From positions 286,834 through 350,833 of the forward strand of contig JADJHU010000002.1 of NCBI GenBank assembly GCA_016707425.1: a stretch of DNA of 64,000 bases, given 5' to 3'. The translations under genes and the position numbers were made by a program. Origin of the DNA: Gammaproteobacteria bacterium (GTDB taxonomy: Bacteria; Pseudomonadota; Gammaproteobacteria; Steroidobacterales; Steroidobacteraceae). Shown piece after piece: positions 8,148 through 16,532 of this stretch; position 1 is the stretch's first letter; every line of letters starts with the position of its first letter. The notes beneath the pieces were generated by a model. The model was not told where the DNA came from, did not search any database, and saw only the letters and a program-made list of their open reading frames with translations.

Positions 8148-8690
8148 ATGGCCGATGAGGACGAAACATCGTTGTTTCGCGACGCCGTCCGCGGCGTGCG
8201 CCGCCTGCACGGTACCACTCCCGCCGGGTCGCGCGTGACACGGCCGGCACCCCGGGCCCGCTTTTCGCGGGCGACCCGCACCGAGCTCCCGGAAGCACCA
8301 GCACCTGCACCCTCCCCGGGGGAACGGTCCGAAACCGGAAGCTTCAGTCGTGCCGGGATACCCGCAGCAGTGCTGCGCCCCTTCCGGCGCAGGCAGCACG
8401 CCATCGAGGCGACGCTCGACCTCCACGGGCTCACGACCAGCCAGGCGGAGACCCGACTGCACGCGTTTCTGTGCGCTTCGCTCGATCGCGGGCGGCGCAG
8501 CGTGCGCATCATCCACGGAAAGGGTCTGCGGTCCGGCGAGCGCGGTCCCGTACTGCGGCAGATGGTGCACGAGCGGCTGAAGCGCACTTCCGCCGTGCGC
8601 GCCTTTCTCCCGGCCCGGGCGGAAGCCGGCGGCAGCGGCGCCACCGATGTCCTGCTCGACACGTCCGGGTACAGCCGAAATCGGCGCTGA
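8148..8690 (+). CDS. Smr-domain protein (SmrA/YdaL type)
   Basis: A 180-residue protein with a disordered Pro/Arg-rich N-terminal half and a C-terminal Smr domain. The domain signature is the LDLHGLTTSQAE segment followed by RSVRIIHGKGLRSG. Smr domains bind or nick nucleic acids; bacterial stand-alone members include an endonuclease acting on stalled-ribosome mRNA. The ATG at 8148 starts the conserved MADEDETSLFRDAV motif typical of the proteobacterial form. It is divergent from surE and convergent with truD (9 bp). Confidence 0.88.
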   Translation: MADEDETSLFRDAVRGVRRLHGTTPAGSRVTRPAPRARFSRATRTELPEAPAPAPSPGERSETGSFSRAGIPAAVLRPFRRRQHAIEATLDLHGLTTSQAETRLHAFLCASLDRGRRSVRIIHGKGLRSGERGPVLRQMVHERLKRTSAVRAFLPARAEAGGSGATDVLLDTSGYSRNRR

Positions 8691-8699
8691 TCGCCGTCA

Positions 8700-9755
8700 T
8701 CAGACCTCACCCGCTCTGACGGTGTCGCCATCGAGCAGTTCGGCAAGCACCGACGTCGCGAAGGCGCCCCGGGCGAGGCGGAAGTCGAGCTGCAGCGTCT
8801 GCGGCCCGAAATGCCAGGTGAGATCCCGCGCCGCAACACGCAGGCTGCGCCGTTCCTGTGCCATGCCCGCCGCCTCGACGAGCTGGCATGCCTCGGGAAG
8901 CTCCCCGGCCACGCGGCACTCGAGCGCGTGCACACACTCCGTCGTCGGCGGCAGGCCGCGCCCCCAGAGCGCACCCGTCGGATGCACTTCGAGCCGTGCG
9001 CTGCGCTCCCCGAGCTCCGCATCGCCGGCCGTCACGGCGAAGATGCTCCCACGGCCATCGAGCACGGCCCAGTCCCCGGCACAGAGCTGACCCCACGTGC
9101 CGGTCTGTACGCGCTCGGCGAGGATCGCATTGAAAACGAGGCTGCGGGCGGCGGAGAGCGTGAAGGATGGCCTGCTGCGCGCCCCGGGCGGACCCGGCGC
9201 CGTGCCCGCCAGCACAGCGAGATTGCCCAGATCCCTCCCGAAGCGCTGCGGACCGAAGTAGTTCGGCACGCCTGCGGTGCGGATCCTGTCGAGCCGTGCG
9301 CCCACCTCTGCCGGATCGCCCGTGAGACCGGTGATGCGGATCGAGAAGCGATTGCCGGCATGCGCGCCGCGCGGCAGCTTGCGGGTATGCGCACACGCGT
9401 CGAGCACCTCGAAGCCCTCGCCGCTCAGACCCCTCCATCCTTCTGCGGCGCGCCTTGAAGCAGGCACGGAAAACCACTGGGTCGCAAGGGCGCGGCGATC
9501 CTTGAGTCCGGCGTAGCCCACGTCGCTCGCGCGGCAGCGAGCCTCACGCGCGAGCGCGCGGGCCACCCACTCCGTGTTCGCATCCCGCTTTCGCACACTC
9601 AGCAGCACATGCGCCCCGGCACCAGCGGGCGCAAAGCCGAGCGCCTCTTCGACGACGAAGTCCTCGGGAACGGCACGCACCCGTCCACTGGCCACCGCTG
9701 GGCCCCATGCGCGCGGCGGAGCCCGGGCGAGGACCTGCCAGCGCTCCGGGATCAA
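8700..9755 (-). CDS. truD: tRNA pseudouridine(13) synthase TruD
   Basis: Makes pseudouridine at position 13 of tRNA-Glu. The family motif with the catalytic aspartate is GYAGLKDRRALATQW, and NYFGPQRFGRD follows. The best start is a TTG at 9755-9753 (reading MIPERWQVLARAP) that overlaps the ispF stop as TTGA and gives 351 residues, against 349 in E. coli. The frame is open far upstream, but that extra sequence is only the ispF/ispD antisense phase. It is the last gene of the ispD-ispF-truD chain. Confidence 0.94.
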   Translation of the reverse strand: MIPERWQVLARAPPRAWGPAVASGRVRAVPEDFVVEEALGFAPAGAGAHVLLSVRKRDANTEWVARALAREARCRASDVGYAGLKDRRALATQWFSVPASRRAAEGWRGLSGEGFEVLDACAHTRKLPRGAHAGNRFSIRITGLTGDPAEVGARLDRIRTAGVPNYFGPQRFGRDLGNLAVLAGTAPGPPGARSRPSFTLSAARSLVFNAILAERVQTGTWGQLCAGDWAVLDGRGSIFAVTAGDAELGERSARLEVHPTGALWGRGLPPTTECVHALECRVAGELPEACQLVEAAGMAQERRSLRVAARDLTWHFGPQTLQLDFRLARGAFATSVLAELLDGDTVRAGEV

Positions 9756-10225
9756 GCGTCCTCGAGCAGCACGATGACCTGGGCCGCGAGCCCTTCGGAA
9801 CGCCCGATGAAACCGAGGCGTTCGGTCGTCGTCGCCTTGACGTTGACCCGATCGGGGGCCGCACCGAGACTCACCGCGATCGCGCGGCGGATGTCCTCCC
9901 GAAACGGGCCGATCCGGGGCGCCTCGGCGATTACCGTCACGTCGACATTCACGACCCCGAATCCGTGCGCCCGCACGCGGGCCAGGACCGACTCGAGGAG
10001 CACACGACTGTCTGCACCACGCCAGCGCGGATCGGTGTCGGGAAACAGCATGCCGATGTCCCCGAGGCCTGCGGCGCCGAGCAAGGCATCGCAGAGCGCA
10101 TGCAGGACGACGTCGCCGTCGGAGTGCGCGACGACCCCGCGCGACCAGGGGACGCGCACGCCACCCAGCATCACGAAATCGCCGGGCCCGAAGGCGTGGA
10201 CATCGGTGCCGAGTCCGACTCTCAT
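9752..10225 (-). CDS. ispF: 2-C-methyl-D-erythritol 2,4-cyclodiphosphate synthase
   Basis: Catalyses the cyclisation step of the MEP isoprenoid pathway. Metal-binding residues are visible in MRVGLGTDVHAF (Asp and His) and in GVVAHSDGDVVLHALCDA. The conserved LFPDTDPRWRGADS and VKATTTERLGFIGRSEG segments are intact. It has 157 residues, the usual length. The ATG at 10225 overlaps the ispD stop (ATGA), and its own stop overlaps the truD TTG, so all three are probably translated as a coupled unit. Confidence 0.96.
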   Translation of the reverse strand: MRVGLGTDVHAFGPGDFVMLGGVRVPWSRGVVAHSDGDVVLHALCDALLGAAGLGDIGMLFPDTDPRWRGADSRVLLESVLARVRAHGFGVVNVDVTVIAEAPRIGPFREDIRRAIAVSLGAAPDRVNVKATTTERLGFIGRSEGLAAQVIVLLEDA

Positions 10226-10920
10226 GGCAGGGCGTCGCATCGTGTGAGGTACGCTTCGGCGAGCGCGAGGTCGGCAGCGCCCGTGATCTTGAGATTGGCG
10301 GCTGAGCCCGGCACGAGGAGCGGGCGCAGTCCCTGCCACTCGAGGGCCTGGGATTCATCGGTCGGCACCCGACCGGCAGCAAGGGCTGCATCGAGCGCCG
10401 TCGTGAGCATGCCCAGCCGGAACATCTGCGGCGTGAGCGCGCGCCAGAGGCCACCGCGGGCGACCGTTGCGTCCACTTCGGCGCCCTCACCTGCGCGCTT
10501 CAGCGTGTCGCTGAGCGCCACGGCGAGCAGCGCGCCGACCGGATGCGCAGCCCCGGCGGCAAGCAGCCGGTCGAGATCGGCACGCAACAGACATGGCCGT
10601 GCGGCATCGTGCACGAGCACCCACTCCTGCGGACCGGCGCAGCCCGCCACTGCGCGCAGCGCGTTGCATACGGAGTGCACACGCTCGATCCCGCCCGGGA
10701 CGTTCAGGATTGCCCCGCCCGCGCATCCCGGGAGCGCGCGCCAGCGTTCATCGCCCGGCGCCGTCACAAGCACCCGGCCGACGCAGCGCGAGTCGGCCGC
10801 AAAAGGCGCGAGCGCCCATTCGAGAACCGTGCGTCCGGCAAGCTGCGCATACTGCTTGGGCTGGTCACCGCCATAGCTTTGCCCTGAGCCCGCCGCAGGC
10901 ACCACCAGCCAGTAGCGCAT
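10222..10920 (-). CDS. ispD: MEP cytidylyltransferase IspD, with an altered catalytic loop
   Basis: Forms CDP-methylerythritol from CTP and MEP. The N-terminal nucleotide loop reads PAAGSGQSYGGDQPKQYAQL. In the family consensus (AAGxGxRx...PKQY) an Arg stands where this protein has Ser15; the Lys of PKQY is kept. The VHDAARPCL motif and the LTPQMFRLGML stretch are normal. Length is 232 residues. It follows ftsB by 18 bp. The missing Arg may be a true substitution or a single-base error (AGC for CGC). Confidence 0.93.
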   Translation of the reverse strand: MRYWLVVPAAGSGQSYGGDQPKQYAQLAGRTVLEWALAPFAADSRCVGRVLVTAPGDERWRALPGCAGGAILNVPGGIERVHSVCNALRAVAGCAGPQEWVLVHDAARPCLLRADLDRLLAAGAAHPVGALLAVALSDTLKRAGEGAEVDATVARGGLWRALTPQMFRLGMLTTALDAALAAGRVPTDESQALEWQGLRPLLVPGSAANLKITGAADLALAEAYLTRCDALP

Positions 10921-10938
10921 GCCAGCGGGCGCGCGGTG

Positions 10939-11262
10939 TCAGCGAACCGCGGCGGTGCGCGTTCCCGCGTCACCCGTGTGCCCGGTCCGGGGCGCCGCTC
11001 CGACCTGGTAGAAGGTCTCGTCGCTGGCCACCATGCCAAGATCGGTCCGGGCGCGCTCTTCGAGTGCCGCGAAGCCCTGCTTGAGATCGGCAACCTCCGC
11101 CGCGAGCTGCCGGTTGCGCCGCTCGAGCACTCCATTGGCGGAGCGCTGCCGTGCGACTTCCGCCTCGAGACGTACGAGCTCGCGGACCCCGTCGTCAGAA
11201 ATCCACAGACGATGCTGGAGCAACAGCACCACGACGGCGAGCGCGAGGGCGAGCCACTTCAT
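10939..11262 (-). CDS. ftsB: Cell division protein FtsB
   Basis: A bitopic inner-membrane divisome protein that links FtsL and FtsQ. The 107-residue sequence has an N-terminal membrane helix (MKWLALALAVVVLLLQHRLW) and a coiled-coil region (about residues 27-70) rich in Glu, Arg and Leu. The conserved ERARTDLGMV segment follows. The ATG at 11262 begins exactly at the helix; the frame is open upstream, but without similarity. It lies between eno and ispD, the standard gammaproteobacterial order eno-ftsB-ispD. Confidence 0.93.
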   Translation of the reverse strand: MKWLALALAVVVLLLQHRLWISDDGVRELVRLEAEVARQRSANGVLERRNRQLAAEVADLKQGFAALEERARTDLGMVASDETFYQVGAAPRTGHTGDAGTRTAAVR

Positions 11263-11287
11263 GCCAGTGACTCTAGCAGAGTTGCAC

Positions 11288-12568
11288 TCAGACCCGCATC
11301 GGAAACGCGTCGCGCCCCGCATATCGCACGGTCCCGAGCTCCGCCTCGATGCGCAGCAGCTGGTTGTACTTGGCAACGCGATCCGAGCGCGACATCGAGC
11401 CGGTCTTGATCTGGGTGGCAGCGGTCGCCACGGCGATGTCGGCGATGGTGCTGTCTTCGGTTTCTCCCGAGCGGTGCGAGACGACGGCCGCATACTTCGC
11501 GCCGTCCGCCATGGCGATCGCCTCGAGCGTCTCGGTGAGCGTGCCGATCTGATTCGGCTTGATGAGGATGGCGTTGGCAATGCCCTTCCCGATGCCCTCG
11601 CGCAGGATCTTCGTGTTGGTCACGAAGAGGTCGTCCCCGACGAGCTGGATCTTCCGTCCCAGCTCGCGCGTGAGGTGAGCCCAGCCTTCCCAGTCGCTCT
11701 CGCTCATGCCGTCCTCGATGGTGATGATCGGGTAGCGCGCCGCCAGATCCGCCAGATAAGCCGTGAATTCGGCGGACGTGAAGCGCCGGCCCTCGGCCTC
11801 GAGCTCATAGCGACCATCGCGGAAAAACTCCGAGCTCGCGACATCGAGCCCCAGGCAGATGTCCTGGCCCGGCCGATAGCCGGCTTTCTCGATCGCCTCG
11901 AGGATCGTCTGCAGCGCGGCCTCGTTGGATGGCAGATCGGGCGCGAAGCCCCCTTCGTCACCGACGGCGGTGGAGAGGCCGCGCGCGTTCAGGAGCTTCT
12001 TGAGGGTGTGAAACACCTCGGCGCCATGGCGCAGCGCCTCGCGCAGTGAGGGTGCCCCGACGGGCAGGATCATGAACTCCTGGATGTCGAGGCTGTTGTT
12101 GGCGTGCGCACCGCCATTGATGATGTTCATCATCGGCACGGGCATCGACGGTTCCCGCCCCCGGCCAAGCCAGCGATAAAGCGGCAGGCCGGCGTCCTGT
12201 GCCGCAGCATGCGCACCGGCGAGCGATACGGCGAGCAGCGCGTTGGCACCGAGCCGGCTCTTGGTCTCGGTCCCATCGAGCTCGCACATCCGCGCATCGA
12301 GCCCGGCCTGATCGGCCGGATCGCGCCCGCGCAGTGCCGATCGCAGCACCGCATTCACGTGCTCGACGGCCTTCAGGACACCTTTGCCGAAAAACCGGCG
12401 GGCATCCCCGTCACGAAGCTCCACCGCCTCCCGCGTGCCGGTGGAGGCACCCGAGGGCACGGCTGCACGGCCGCGCACGCCATTCTCAAGAATGACATCG
12501 GCCTCGACGGTGGGATTGCCGCGGGAATCGATGATCTCGCGGCCACGGATGTCTGCGATCCGGCTCAT
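11288..12568 (-). CDS. eno: Enolase
   Basis: Interconverts 2-phosphoglycerate and phosphoenolpyruvate; also an RNA degradosome component in some gammaproteobacteria. The 426-residue protein shows the N-terminal GREIIDSRGNPTVEADV, the GGAHANNSLDIQEFM segment and the signature region ILIKPNQIGTLTETLEA with the catalytic Lys, then SHRSGETEDS. Its ATG overlaps the kdsA stop (ATGA). ftsB follows 25 bp later. Confidence 0.98.
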   Translation of the reverse strand: MSRIADIRGREIIDSRGNPTVEADVILENGVRGRAAVPSGASTGTREAVELRDGDARRFFGKGVLKAVEHVNAVLRSALRGRDPADQAGLDARMCELDGTETKSRLGANALLAVSLAGAHAAAQDAGLPLYRWLGRGREPSMPVPMMNIINGGAHANNSLDIQEFMILPVGAPSLREALRHGAEVFHTLKKLLNARGLSTAVGDEGGFAPDLPSNEAALQTILEAIEKAGYRPGQDICLGLDVASSEFFRDGRYELEAEGRRFTSAEFTAYLADLAARYPIITIEDGMSESDWEGWAHLTRELGRKIQLVGDDLFVTNTKILREGIGKGIANAILIKPNQIGTLTETLEAIAMADGAKYAAVVSHRSGETEDSTIADIAVATAATQIKTGSMSRSDRVAKYNQLLRIEAELGTVRYAGRDAFPMRV

Positions 12569-13398
12569 GCTCTGATTTCCTCGAAGGGTGTTGCCTTCAC
12601 GGTTCGGTCGAGCGCCTGAAGCACGCTCAGGAGTGATTCCATACGGTCGAGCGGCCAGGCATTCGGTCCATCGGACAGGGCCTTCGCCGGGTCGGGATGT
12701 GTTTCCATGAAGATGCCGGCGACGCCGGCCGCCACAGCGGCCCGCGCGAGAACGGGCACGAACTCACGCTGCCCGCCCGAGGCCGATCCCTGCCCGCCGG
12801 GAAGCTGCACCGAGTGCGTGGCATCGAACACCACGGGACAGCCCGTGGCGCGCATCACGGCCAGCGAGCGCATGTCGGCGACGAGGTTGTTGTAGCCGAA
12901 GGAGAACCCGCGCTCGCACACCATGATGGCCTCGTTACCCGTCGAGCGGGCCTTCTCGACCACGTTCTGCATCTCCCAGGGCGAGAGGAACTGGCCCTTC
13001 TTGATGTTCACGGTCCGGCCGCAGGCGGCGACGGCACGGATGAAGTTCGTCTGCCGGCACAGGAACGCCGGCGTCTGCAGGACATCCACCACCGCCGCGA
13101 CTTCAGCGAGTGGGGTGTCCTCGTGCACATCGGTGAGCACCGGCACGCCGAACCGCGACCGGATGCCTGCGAGCACCTTCAATCCCGCCTCGATGCCGAG
13201 CCCGCGGAAGCTCCGCAGCGATGAGCGGTTGGCCTTGTCGAACGAGGCCTTGAACACGAACGTCAGGCCCAGCCGGCGAGTGAGCTCGGCGAGTCGCCCG
13301 GCAATCTCCTCGGTGAGCCCTGCACTCTCGATGACACAGGGTCCGGCAATGAGGAACAGCGGACAATCCTGCCCGACCTCTGTGCCTGCGAGCTGCAT
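12565..13398 (-). CDS. kdsA: 3-deoxy-8-phosphooctulonate synthase (KDO8P synthase)
   Basis: Condenses arabinose-5-phosphate and PEP to KDO-8-phosphate for the lipopolysaccharide inner core. Family segments FLIAGPCVIES, FKASFDKANRSS, TDVHED and VNIKKGQFLSPWEM are all present. The ATG at 13398 (MQLAGTEV) gives 277 residues, close to the E. coli 284; the upstream open frame overlaps pyrG and lacks similarity. It sits between pyrG and eno, 16 bp after the pyrG stop. Confidence 0.96.
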   Translation of the reverse strand: MQLAGTEVGQDCPLFLIAGPCVIESAGLTEEIAGRLAELTRRLGLTFVFKASFDKANRSSLRSFRGLGIEAGLKVLAGIRSRFGVPVLTDVHEDTPLAEVAAVVDVLQTPAFLCRQTNFIRAVAACGRTVNIKKGQFLSPWEMQNVVEKARSTGNEAIMVCERGFSFGYNNLVADMRSLAVMRATGCPVVFDATHSVQLPGGQGSASGGQREFVPVLARAAVAAGVAGIFMETHPDPAKALSDGPNAWPLDRMESLLSVLQALDRTVKATPFEEIRA

Positions 13399-13414
13399 GA
13401 GCGGGCGCGGCAGC

Positions 13415-15064
13415 TCAGGCGCTCGCCGCCGCCGGCAACCGCTGGGCATCGCGGCAGCTGCGTGCCGCGCGCACGAAACCCGTGAAGAGCGGATGTCCGT
13501 CGCGCGGCGTGGAGGTGAACTCGGGATGGAACTGCGTGGCCAGGAACCAGGGATGGCCCGGAAGCTCCACGATCTCGACCAGTCCGTCAGGTGAAAACCC
13601 CGTGAACTGCAGTCCCGCCCGGGTGAAGCGCTTGAGATAGCCGTTGTTGAACTCGTAGCGGTGGCGGTGGCGCTCGCGGATGGTGTCCGCCCCGTAGAGC
13701 TCGCGCGCCCGCGAACCGGCGGTCAGCCGCACTTCCTGGGCGCCGAGCCGCATGGTCCCACCCTTGCCCGAGGCTGCATCGCGTGTCTGGGCGCCGCGCA
13801 CCGAATCCTGCCACTCGGTGATCAGCGCGATCACCGGGTGGGGCGTATCGGGATCGAACTCGGTGCTCCCTGCGCGCTCGAGCCCGACGGCGTGGCGGCC
13901 GAACTCGACGATCGCGAGCTGCATGCCGAGACAGATCCCGAGATAGGGAATCCGCTTCTCCCGCGCGTGGCGGATGGCGGCGATCTTGCCCTCGACGCCG
14001 CGCTCGCCGAAACCACCCGGGACGAGGATCGCATCCATGCCGGCCAGCACGCCCGTGCCGAATTTCTCGACATCGGTCGACTCGATGTAATGGATGTTGA
14101 CGCGGGTGTGGGTCTTCAGCCCCGCATGCCGGAGCGCCTCGTTCAGCGACAGGTAGGAGTCGCGGATCTGCACGTACTTGCCGACCATCGCGATGTCGAC
14201 CTGCCCGTCGGGACTGCTCCGGGCACTCATGACCTCGCGCCACTCGGCCAGGTCGGTCGACGGCGCGTCGATGCGCAGCTTCTCGATCACGATGTCGTCG
14301 AGCCCCTGCTCGTGCAGCAGGATCGGGATGCGGTAGATGTCGTCCGCATCGACGGCCGAGATGACCGCACGCTCCTCGACATTGGTGAACAGCGCGATCT
14401 TGCGCCGCTGCTCCTCCGGCAGGGTGTCTCGCGCACGGCACAGCAGCACGTCCGGCTGGATGCCGATGCCGCGCAGTTCCTTCACGGAGTGCTGTGTCGG
14501 CTTGGTCTTGATCTCGCCCGAGCCACCGACCACGGGTACCAGCGTCAGGTGGAGATAGACGCAGCGGTTGCGCCCGAGCTCGACACCGAGCTGGCGGATC
14601 GCCTCGAGGAACGGCAGGGATTCGATGTCGCCGACCGTCCCGCCGATCTCGACCATGCACACGTCGGAGTCGCCGGCCCCGAGCTGGATGGAGCGCTTGA
14701 TCTCGTCGGTGATGTGCGGGATGACCTGCACGGTCGCCCCGAGATAATCGCCCCGGCGCTCCTTGGCGATCACGCGCTCATAGATGCGTCCCGTGGTGAA
14801 GTTGCTGTTGCGGCCCGTCGTCGTGCGCACGAAGCGCTCGTAGTGCCCGAGGTCGAGATCGGTCTCGGTGCCGTCGTCGGTGACGAAGACCTCCCCGTGC
14901 TGGAAGGGGCTCATGGTGCCGGGATCCACGTTGATGTAGGGATCCAGCTTGACGAGCGCAACCCGGAGGCCGCGTGCCTCGAGGATGGCCGCAAGCGAGG
15001 CGGATGCAATGCCCTTCCCCAGAGAGGACACGACGCCACCGGTGACGAATACGAAACGGGTCAT
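13415..15064 (-). CDS. pyrG: CTP synthase
   Basis: Makes CTP from UTP with glutamine as nitrogen donor. The N-terminal amidoligase domain starts FVFVTGGVVSSLGKGI (P-loop) and includes DPYINVDPGTMSPFQHGEVF. The glutaminase domain has the nucleophile in GICLGMQLAIVEF and the His/Glu pair in LATQFHPEFTS. Length is 549 residues against 545 in E. coli. It heads the pyrG-kdsA-eno-ftsB-ispD-ispF-truD run and has a good promoter upstream. Confidence 0.98.
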   Translation of the reverse strand: MTRFVFVTGGVVSSLGKGIASASLAAILEARGLRVALVKLDPYINVDPGTMSPFQHGEVFVTDDGTETDLDLGHYERFVRTTTGRNSNFTTGRIYERVIAKERRGDYLGATVQVIPHITDEIKRSIQLGAGDSDVCMVEIGGTVGDIESLPFLEAIRQLGVELGRNRCVYLHLTLVPVVGGSGEIKTKPTQHSVKELRGIGIQPDVLLCRARDTLPEEQRRKIALFTNVEERAVISAVDADDIYRIPILLHEQGLDDIVIEKLRIDAPSTDLAEWREVMSARSSPDGQVDIAMVGKYVQIRDSYLSLNEALRHAGLKTHTRVNIHYIESTDVEKFGTGVLAGMDAILVPGGFGERGVEGKIAAIRHAREKRIPYLGICLGMQLAIVEFGRHAVGLERAGSTEFDPDTPHPVIALITEWQDSVRGAQTRDAASGKGGTMRLGAQEVRLTAGSRARELYGADTIRERHRHRYEFNNGYLKRFTRAGLQFTGFSPDGLVEIVELPGHPWFLATQFHPEFTSTPRDGHPLFTGFVRAARSCRDAQRLPAAASA

Positions 15065-15132
15065 CGAGGGTATTCCGCCGCCTGAGCCGGAGGCCGGGCG
15101 GGTGTGCCTCGGCCGATGAACGACGGGCAGGC

Positions 15133-15161
15133 AGACTAGCAAATCGGCGGGTCGCGCTCAA
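15133..15161 (-). promoter_or_regulatory. Predicted pyrG promoter
   Basis: On the minus strand, TTGAGC (-35, 15161-15156) and TAGTCT (-10, 15138-15133) are separated by exactly 17 bp, about 70 bp before the pyrG ATG and inside the tilS-pyrG gap. It would drive the pyrG-to-truD run independently of the large upstream envelope operon. No pyrimidine attenuator-type T run was seen between it and pyrG. Confidence 0.6.
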
Positions 15162-15179
15162 CGCGGAGGGCCTCACTTC

Positions 15180-16532
15180 TCATCGGACCGGTGCGCAGCG
15201 CTCCCACACGAGGCGTGCGCGTCGAACACTGCCCGCATCGGCTCGCACGCCCGCATCGAGATGCAGATCGCCTACGGCGAGGAGTCGGTCCGCGGCAAAC
15301 AGCAGCGGCACATGCGCCCGCTCCGCCGGCGTGAGACGTGCCTCGCGCAGCAGCGCCTTGACCGCCCGCCGCCCTCCACCGTCGCGCCGGAGCGGGAGCT
15401 TCTCACCGCCGCGGCGGAAACGCAGCTCAAGCGGATGTGGCAGCCGCCCGAGGTCGAGATCGCCGTGCGCATCGGCACGCAGGCACAGCCGCCCGCCGCC
15501 GGGCAGCGCGAGCGTGCGCCGCCGGCGCCAGTGCCACGTGAGCCCCGGGGCCGGCCCGGGAGATGGCAATGCCCGACACTCCCGGGCCGCCGCAATCACG
15601 CGCTCGCCCTGACGCTCCACGCTCGCTCCGTCCCATTCGACTCGGGGCACGGCTCCGGGGCGCGCAGCCAGCAGCGTCCCGGCCATCTCGGTCAGTCGTG
15701 CCGTATCCGGGAGCGGCAGCGCGCGCGAACGCAGCCAGGCCCGCAGCGCGTTGCGCCGGCGCGCAGGGTCGAGCGCCCGCAGCGCCATCGCGGACAGCGC
15801 CTCGCCGTCGCTTGCATGCTCGAGATCGCGCACCGCCAGGCGATCGAGGAGCTGTTGCGCCTCGGCAAGATGGCCGGCTGCGCGCGCGATCGCCTCCGGG
15901 GCTGCCGGCCAGCGCTCGCGCAGCAGTGGCAGCACGCGGCGACGCAGGAAATTCCGGTCGAAGCGCTCATCGACGTTGCTGTCGTCCTCGACCCAGGCAA
16001 GCTGCCGCTCACGCGCCCAACGCTCGATCCCGGCGCGCGTGACCCTGAGGAGCGGCCGCACGAGCCAGCCGCGACCGAGCGGCGCACGCTCCGGCATCGC
16101 GGCAAGCCCGGCGACACCCGCCCCGCGCAGCAGCTGCAGCAGCAGCGTCTCGGCCTGGTCGTCCAGATGCTGGGCGGTGACCAGGGTCTCGCCGTCTCGC
16201 AGGGCGCCTGCCAGCAGCGCATAGCGTGCGCGCCGCGCTTCGGCCTCGAGTGATGTCCCGCGCGCCCGGTTCACTTCGGCATCGAGCACCGTGCAGGACA
16301 CACGCAGCTGCCTCGCCGTGCGCAGCGCGTGCGCGCGCCAGAGCGCCGACTCCGGGCGCAGATGATGATCGACGTGCAGGGCCCGCAGGTGCCGCGGCCG
16401 GGTGCTGCGCGGGAGCGTCGCGACCGCCGTCAGCAGCACGACCGAGTCGACACCGCCGCTCAGGGCGACACACAGTCTGCAATCAGGAAAGCCCGGAATC
16501 AGCGCCGCGAGGCGCGCTCCGAGTGTCCTCAC
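15180..16532 (-). CDS. tilS: tRNA(Ile)-lysidine synthase TilS
   Basis: Modifies the AUA-decoding tRNA-Ile at C34 with lysine. The ATP pyrophosphatase P-loop is clear (CVALSGGVDSVVLL) and TAQHLDDQAET follows. The middle and C-terminal TilS domains are present up to RARLVWERCAPVR. The GTG at 16532-16530 overlaps the accA stop (GTGA) and gives 450 residues, against 432 in E. coli. The frame is open far upstream, but that is the shadow of accA. Last gene of the long envelope/lipid run. Confidence 0.94.
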   Translation of the reverse strand: MRTLGARLAALIPGFPDCRLCVALSGGVDSVVLLTAVATLPRSTRPRHLRALHVDHHLRPESALWRAHALRTARQLRVSCTVLDAEVNRARGTSLEAEARRARYALLAGALRDGETLVTAQHLDDQAETLLLQLLRGAGVAGLAAMPERAPLGRGWLVRPLLRVTRAGIERWARERQLAWVEDDSNVDERFDRNFLRRRVLPLLRERWPAAPEAIARAAGHLAEAQQLLDRLAVRDLEHASDGEALSAMALRALDPARRRNALRAWLRSRALPLPDTARLTEMAGTLLAARPGAVPRVEWDGASVERQGERVIAAARECRALPSPGPAPGLTWHWRRRRTLALPGGGRLCLRADAHGDLDLGRLPHPLELRFRRGGEKLPLRRDGGGRRAVKALLREARLTPAERAHVPLLFAADRLLAVGDLHLDAGVRADAGSVRRARLVWERCAPVR

